DNA from: Sisyra terminalis
Lineage: Eukaryota > Arthropoda > Insecta > Neuroptera > Sisyridae
Length of the DNA stretch: 64,000 nucleotides
Direction of reading: 5' to 3'
NCBI GenBank assembly: GCA_958496175.1
Contig: OY292276.1
Span: 27,298,001 to 27,362,000 of the forward strand
This document shows, in pieces, positions 59,890 to 64,000 of the stretch; position 1 is the stretch's first letter, and each line of letters begins with the position of its first letter. Made by a program: the position numbers and the translations under genes. The notes beneath the pieces were generated by a model that saw nothing but the letters and a program-made list of their open reading frames with translations, was not told where the DNA came from and searched no databases.

Positions 59890-60075
59890 ATTTTATATAC
59901 ATGACAGTTTATGACTACAACCTACTTCTCCATGTTTTCGCTAAGTATTTTTCGAACAAGTGACCCATGCTAAATTGAAAAACAATTAATTCATGTATAT
60001 ATAAGACACAAATTTTTATAAGGAGTCAATTGTGTAAAATTTTGTGAAATACTATACAGTATATATAAATAACCA
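59890..60075 (+). repeat. Dispersed repeat F (copy 2)
   Basis: TACATGACAGTTTATGACTA, GCTAAGTATTTTTCGAACAA, TGACCCATGCT and ACAATTAATTCATGTATA align with 45040-45180. It starts directly at the edge of the large foldback, so the foldback may have inserted beside or into repeat F. Confidence 0.6.
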
Positions 60076-60078
60076 CTT

Positions 60079-60180
60079 TGGCTCATGTCGCTTTTAGCGA
60101 CATCAATGTCTGACAACGTTGCTTTTTCTATTTTGTTTTTAAATTGATTCGCAAGTAAATCGGGTTATAATTAAATTTAT
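60079..60180 (+). mobile_element. Left half of a 'TTGGCTCA' family MITE
   Basis: CTTTGGCTCATGTCGCTTTT, then CTGACAACGTTGCTTTTTCT and AAATTGATTCGCAAGTAAAT match the left half of the copy at 1556. The right half is not found. Confidence 0.65.
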
Positions 60181-60952
60181 AAAAAAAAAAAAAATAAACA
60201 TAATTTAGCTTTATCGCTACTGTTTTCAGATGGCGCACTTTTTACATTTTCAATCATGTGACCACATTTTTCGCTGAAAACCAGCGACTATCGACTGCAT
60301 GAAAATGCACTTTTAATGGGGTTAGTTAAAAGCTTAACGAGCCAATATAAGAAGAGTGTAGTCAGTGTAGTTACATAAAACTCCAGCCATTGCAAAGTAA
60401 GGGTGTTGAGCGGTTTAACACTTTATTACAATATGAGATTCATAAATAATCGATACTTAAAATAATTGATTAATGTCTCAAATCAGTTCTACTAATCATT
60501 TAAATTTATTTAAGAAAATTTTATATGAAAGAAATCATTGAAAAATAGAAAATCGGGAAAACATCTTAACACCTGAGTCCGAACCTGCTTGAAACCTAAT
60601 TTTCATGACACTGCATATTTGTATTAAAAATGCTCTGATAGAGAATTGTGCTCTATTGTATTAGACGGCCAGAAATCAACGCGATCAAAACAATTTTGGT
60701 AATTTGAATAGACTATATTATACCTTTATTAATAATAATTTTTGACTAATGAAGGAATTTACTTTTCTGGGTAAATCAAATAGCCATATTTTAATAATAA
60801 TAAACTGCATTATTTTAACAATTTTAACTGCATTATTAAAAACAATATTTCTATAAATGTAAGTATTTTTTCAATTTTCGTTTTTAACTTAACTGCATTA
60901 AATCCATTCCATACCAAGAGCATCCATTTTATCCTAGTCTAGTCCTCTATTA
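60181..60952. other. AT-rich spacer, nothing recognised
   Basis: No supported gene or repeat beyond an A run at 60180-60193. Confidence 0.4.
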
Positions 60953-61276
60953 TAGCGCTTCTCAAACTTTTTCATACCACGGTTCTATATCAGAAAAAAA
61001 AAATCCAAGACATATCTTCCCAAAAATTTTAGACTTCTAGTTTCAATATAATTTTTTTGTAATAACTTTTCAAACTAATAAATCTAATCATTTATAAATA
61101 TTCATAGATTATTCATACCAGATATGGTATTATGGTCATGTGAAAATTCGGCCAATTTGTGTCGTCCCTCTGATCACGTTTTTGTGATTTTTTTTAATAC
61201 TGTAATATTTTGCGACTCTCTAAAAAAAGCTCCAAAACCTCCTAGGGGTCTACACCCTTCAGTTTGAAAAGCACTG
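60953..61276. mobile_element. hAT-type MITE, 'GCTTCTCAAACT' ends
   Basis: 324 bp with inverted ends TAGCGCTTCTCAAACT and AGTTTGAAAAGCACTG. The flanking octamers CTCTATTA and GTCTATTG agree at the six central positions. The ends resemble the widespread hAT type that begins CAGTGCTTTTCAAACT. There is no transposase. Confidence 0.8.
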
Positions 61277-62107
61277 GTCTATTGCCAGTCTTGCTACACA
61301 TAAAGCTTTACGGACAATCTAGAACTAAACTAGATTTGACTAATTTAGACCCATTAAGTTACTTACGTCTTACAATGTTACAATGTTAATAAAATTAAAG
61401 CGGCTTCTCATGTATTCAAGTACCTATGTTTCATGACGATAAAATTAAAAAATGCATATAATTAATTTAAATATTATAAAATAAAATTGAATACATCTTT
61501 TAATTTCTACAAAATGTGGTAAAATTGTTGATTTCAAATCTACTATTTAAAAAATAGTTATAATAATATAATATATTTTATCAATGGAAAATTGGTTATT
61601 TAAATTTTTATCTTTTGAATTTATCAATAGATTATTAAAATGCAGCACAATAAAAACATATATTTCATTGACAAACATTTGGATTTCCCTATGACAAAAC
61701 AAGATATTTTCCTTATAGTGAAATGAAGTTTCAATTCCGCCGTCCTGAATATAAATAATATTTAATACATATATTTTTTTTTAGTTATTTGATATGCAAA
61801 TATTTTTCGCTATTCACTTTCAACTTTCTAAACATAAAAAATAATTCAGAAGATATTTTTGATAAAAATAGTAAGTTTTTACCCCAAAATACAAATTTTT
61901 TCTTTGCTTTTAAATAAAGATTGACCACAGAGAAATAATTTTAACATTCCCTGATAATTTCAGATTTTCCAAGATATTTTTATAGTTTCTTATTACTTGA
62001 AACTATTGTTTTTGTCCTCATGGTGAAATTTTGACCTAATTTTTCCATCACATGCATTAATTAGTGGAATAAGCTACAAAAAGTTCTATAATAGTTACCC
62101 AATAGAA
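61277..62107. other. AT-rich spacer, nothing recognised
   Basis: No supported gene or repeat. Confidence 0.4.
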
Positions 62108-62401
62108 AATTCCTCACAGAAATTAACGTACAATGATATATCGTCACATGAAAATTAACTCACAGAAAAAAACATTGGCTCATGACCCATTAAGAACCGT
62201 CAAATCTGGTAACGTTGCATTTTCTACCTTTTTTTATTTAATTCGCGAATAAATCGGCCCATCTTTGTTAATTCAATTTCAATATTGCATAATATCGTTA
62301 TAATAACAATACGAATAATTAATAATTTAATATTTTTTTTCCCTGTGGGTTAATTTTCATGTGAGAATATATCATTGTGCATTAATTTCTATACGGGAAT
62401 T
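62108..62401. mobile_element. Inverted-repeat element with half a 'TTGGCTCA' MITE inside
   Basis: The left arm AGAAATTAACGTACAATGAT, then CACATGAAAATTAACTCACAG (62117-62165) is mirrored at 62343-62392 (CTGTGGGTTAATTTTCATGT, then ATATATCATTGTGCATTAAT). Between them, 62174-62265 matches the left half of the 'TTGGCTCA' MITE (TTGGCTCATGACCCATTAAG, CTGGTAACGTTGCATTTTCT, ATTTAATTCGCGAATAAATC). The MITE's right half is absent. Confidence 0.7.
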
Positions 62402-64000
62402 CTGTCGACAAATTTCGTTTGAAGATTTTTCTAGGAGGCAAGTTTCTGGACACCGCTACAAAAATACCATTGTTTAAAAAAAATATACATATGTAATATA
62501 ACTGGCTTTGCCATCAGGATAATAACAATAATTCTCAATCAATCTTGGCACACTTATTCTTTGGAAAATTACCTTGAACAAGTTAAAAGATGAGCAAAAT
62601 CGAATCACTAGTTTAGAAATGGTATCAAGTTGTTAAAATTCCTTGTAATTTTTTTTAATTCCCTGATATGTTCATGATATTTCAAGATTGAATCAAATTC
62701 CCTGATAATTTCAGGCTTTCCAGGTCTGTGCTCACTTTGAAATAGTTTTTTTAACTAATATGAATGATTATGATTCACAAGGAAAATAAAAATCAAAAAA
62801 TTGTCATTTTTTTCTACACAAGTTGAATGAAAATATTAATTTATATTTCATTGAATCTTTCATAACATGTTACATCTTACCACTTTACTTACTTTATACT
62901 TGTTGGCCTTAAAGATATGCAAATTAATTGTGGAAAAAAAATCAAAAATACATTTTTAAAGTTGTCTTAAACTGCTGTTGCAAAAAAGTTAAACAATTAA
63001 GAAATATAAATATGATTTCACTTTTTTAATAGTTTAGAATTTACTAATTAAAAAGACTGTGTTTAAGTCAAATAAAACGATCAAACCATCGACAAGGTTA
63101 TTGACAACAAGTGATTCAATTTAAATCAATCATGTTTTTAATTGAATGGCGAACAAATCAATATAGAAGACAAAGAAAAATCATTTTCATTACTGCCACT
63201 TAAATATCACTCCTTTGATATTTTATAAAATATCGTATTATTCGCGATAAAAGCAAAAATATCGCCATGAACCTTTGTTGCTCCAGAATGCAAACTAATT
63301 ATCAACTTGTGGTGTTACTATCATATTTCTGTTTCGGATCACTCAAGCATAATAAACAAAATGCATATTAAAATCCACTAACTTATAATTATTTAGATTA
63401 CTCAATACTTGGAGATAGTTAAGGATTATAACATAGAAATTCAATAAATCTTTAAAACGTATTTATATGTAGTTACTTTAACTATAAATGTGAAGTGATA
63501 ATTTTTTATGTAAAAATATATCTACAATGTTGTATATATATCTCAATGTATTATAGTTGTTTTTTATTAAATTATTGGTTTTCCATTTGGTAACGCTAAC
63601 GTTTTACATTTACTGTGCGTTTTTACATAGTTTGCTTAAAGTATGTCTTTATTTTATCATCCTTGGAGTTCTTATAAACAATCAACTACAATATTTATTA
63701 AAAAAACTAAACTATTGTAAACGCATGTTTATGGAATGGACAACAACCTGATAGTTAAATTCCCCTGTACTAAAGTGAGTCTCCAAATAATTATTTTTAA
63801 GGAAATTTCCTAATTAAATAAAACCGATAACTTTTTCTAGAATATTTCCACCGCCGTGTAATAGGTGCGTTTATTGACATGATTAAATTTCATTTAAATA
63901 ACTGGTTTTTAACTTGGAAAAAAAGAAACGAAATCTTAAATAAATCACTGCATTACCATTAATATAAACCTTAGAAACAACAAAACTATCTCTTACATTT
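62402..64000. other. AT-rich spacer, nothing recognised
   Basis: No supported gene. The plus frame 63557-63751 (64 codons) is hydrophobic and T-rich, as expected of chance frames in this composition. Confidence 0.4.

Noticed and set aside
63557..63751. Hydrophobic 64-codon frame as a membrane protein
   Set aside because: T-rich DNA gives hydrophobic frames by chance. There is no start context or neighbouring exon.

Overview
The window looks like nuclear DNA of an arthropod, most likely an insect. It is very AT-rich, has almost no long open reading frames, carries many short inverted-repeat transposons and tRNA-derived SINEs, and has a spliced gene with a metazoan-style translation start context. 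I see no bacterial operons, no rRNA, no intact tRNA gene and no CRISPR. I cannot name the species.

Only one protein-coding gene is well supported. It is a minus-strand ATF4/cryptocephal-type bZIP transcription factor (integrated stress response). Its large 3' coding exon is 47196-48100. Its 5' coding exon appears to be a 22-nt piece at 57410-57431, which holds the start codon and a donor site whose phase fits the acceptor at 48101-48102. A roughly 9.3-kb intron separates them, giving a 308-residue protein. The presumed 5' leader (about 57432-58270) is full of short upstream ORFs, and a GC-richer block at 58130-58270 is the likely promoter.

The other ~50 kb is gene-poor and built from decayed mobile DNA: a tRNA-derived SINE family (at least six recognisable copies plus one fragment), several hAT-like elements with near 8-bp target duplications (12073-12786, 43676-44409, 33325-33581, 60953-61276, 8450-8862), a Tc1-type element with a broken transposase (45261-45895), a TA-flanked ~0.9-kb family in two opposed copies (28610-29523, 36070-37004), a Harbinger-like MITE nested in another inverted-repeat element (15696-16115), a palindromic 'TTGGCTCA' MITE family, and two nearly perfect foldbacks (21051-21310 and 59365-59887). 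Three insertions can be dated relative to their hosts because an uninterrupted paralogue or the opposite arm of the host is also present.

Three GC/CpG-richer islands (about 12001-12062, 35470-35760, 58130-58270) stand out. The last belongs to ATF4. The others could be promoters of genes whose exons I cannot see, or parts of repeats. All alignments were made by eye, so lengths and identities are approximate.
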